Shown here one piece after another: positions 63,608 through 64,000 of a stretch of DNA of 64,000 bases. The notes beneath the pieces are model-generated. The model ran no database searches and was not told where the DNA came from. It saw only the letters and a list, made by a program, of their open reading frames with translations. Position 1 is the first letter of the stretch, and every line of letters begins with the position of its first letter. Source of the DNA: Ligilactobacillus hayakitensis DSM 18933 = JCM 14209 (GTDB lineage: Bacteria > Bacillota > Bacilli > Lactobacillales > Lactobacillaceae); contig NZ_BAML01000007.1 in the NCBI RefSeq assembly GCF_000615845.1, positions 1-64,000 of the forward strand. The letters run 5' to 3'. The translations under genes and the position numbers were made by a program.

Positions 63608-64000
63608 TTGATTACATTATCAGGAATTATTGGCTCAGGAAAGTCAAGTTTAACCCAAATTTTAGCAGATGAATTAGGTACAAAACCTTTTTACGAACCT
63701 GTTACTGATAACCCAGTATTACCCTTATTTTACAAAGGAAATGAAATCGCTGCTAAGAAACGTGCACAAGGGGATACAAAGGCAACTAACCCTTATGCAT
63801 ACTTACTTCAAACATTCTTTTTAAATCGTCGTTTTGCGATGATTAAGCAAGCAATGCAAGATGATAATAACATTTTAGATCGTTCAATTTATGAAGATGA
63901 AATTTTCATGCGAATGAATACTGAAATGGGAAATGCTACAGAAGTAGAATATGATATTTATAAGAGCTTACTTGATAACATGATGGAAGAACTTCCATAT
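63608..64000 (+). CDS. Deoxynucleoside kinase (dAK/dGK-like), N-terminal part
   Basis: Runs off the window end after 131 codons. P-loop GIIGSGKSSLTQILADEL, FYEPVTDNPVLP and LDRSIYEDEIF (DRS motif) identify the dCK/dGK family. Lactobacilli use two such subunits, dAK and dGK; which this is cannot be told. TTG start after AAAGGATG. Together with the divergent deoxyribosyltransferase it forms a DNA-precursor salvage pair. Confidence 0.93.
   Translation, partial: MITLSGIIGSGKSSLTQILADELGTKPFYEPVTDNPVLPLFYKGNEIAAKKRAQGDTKATNPYAYLLQTFFLNRRFAMIKQAMQDDNNILDRSIYEDEIFMRMNTEMGNATEVEYDIYKSLLDNMMEELPY

Overview
This is an AT-rich Firmicutes chromosome segment from a member of the Lactobacillaceae. The evidence is the gene content and order (gdpP-rplI-dnaB-purA, walRK-yycHIJ-htrA-rlmH, clpL, an rRNA/tRNA block, a mannitol PTS cluster, adhE, deoxynucleoside kinase), strong Shine-Dalgarno sites, and YSIRK/LPxTG surface-protein signals. 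The genus is not fixed by what I can see; a low-GC mannitol user such as Ligilactobacillus would fit, but that is inference. The gdpP-rplI-dnaB and wal-htrA-rlmH blocks usually lie close to oriC in this group.

Layout. 1-1600: the 3' end of a 5S rRNA, twelve tRNA genes and a run of strong hairpins. 1600-3340: a lipoprotein and a broken oppA. 3.6-24.8 kb: mostly housekeeping (gdpP, rplI, dnaB, a flavodoxin-like protein, purA, trxB, walRK-yycHIJ, htrA, a DnaA-box cluster, rlmH, yaaA, a copper-export pair, and efp behind a structured leader with a tiny ORF). 25-36.7 kb: accessory material, with a tandem pair of membrane proteins, a small HTH regulator next to clpL, several genes broken by single-base shifts (yitT, GH3, C39 protease, a MalY/PatB-like aminotransferase), a secreted nuclease and a repeat-rich LPxTG protein. 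36.7-43.0 kb: a peptide/two-component/ABC-transporter locus. 43.1-49.5 kb: T-box-brnQ, Rex-box-adhE, aspartokinase and an antiporter remnant. 49.6-57.3 kb: mtlR, glmS, mtlAFD. 57.3-64 kb: manA, small membrane proteins, DJ-1, LOG, matrixin-like protease, nucleoside deoxyribosyltransferase and the start of a deoxynucleoside kinase.

Two regions stand out. (1) Upstream of efp (EF-P, the factor that rescues ribosomes stalled on polyproline) an 18-codon ORF encodes Ala-Pro-Pro-Val-Trp-Trp. Its Trp codons form one arm of a long stem that closes next to the efp ribosome-binding site. This looks like a stall-sensing autoregulatory leader. (2) At 36.9-43.0 kb a 20-codon cationic peptide overlaps the start of an AgrC-like kinase by 4 bp. 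It is followed by a LytTR regulator, a decayed ABC exporter, a small two-helix membrane protein, three tandem leaderless cationic peptides of 28, 27 and 23 aa on the opposite strand, and a MacAB-like three-gene transporter. Paired ACG-core repeats spaced exactly 21 bp lie upstream of both the kinase and transporter operons. It is best read as a quorum-regulated, leaderless multi-peptide bacteriocin-like system of a type I do not recognise.
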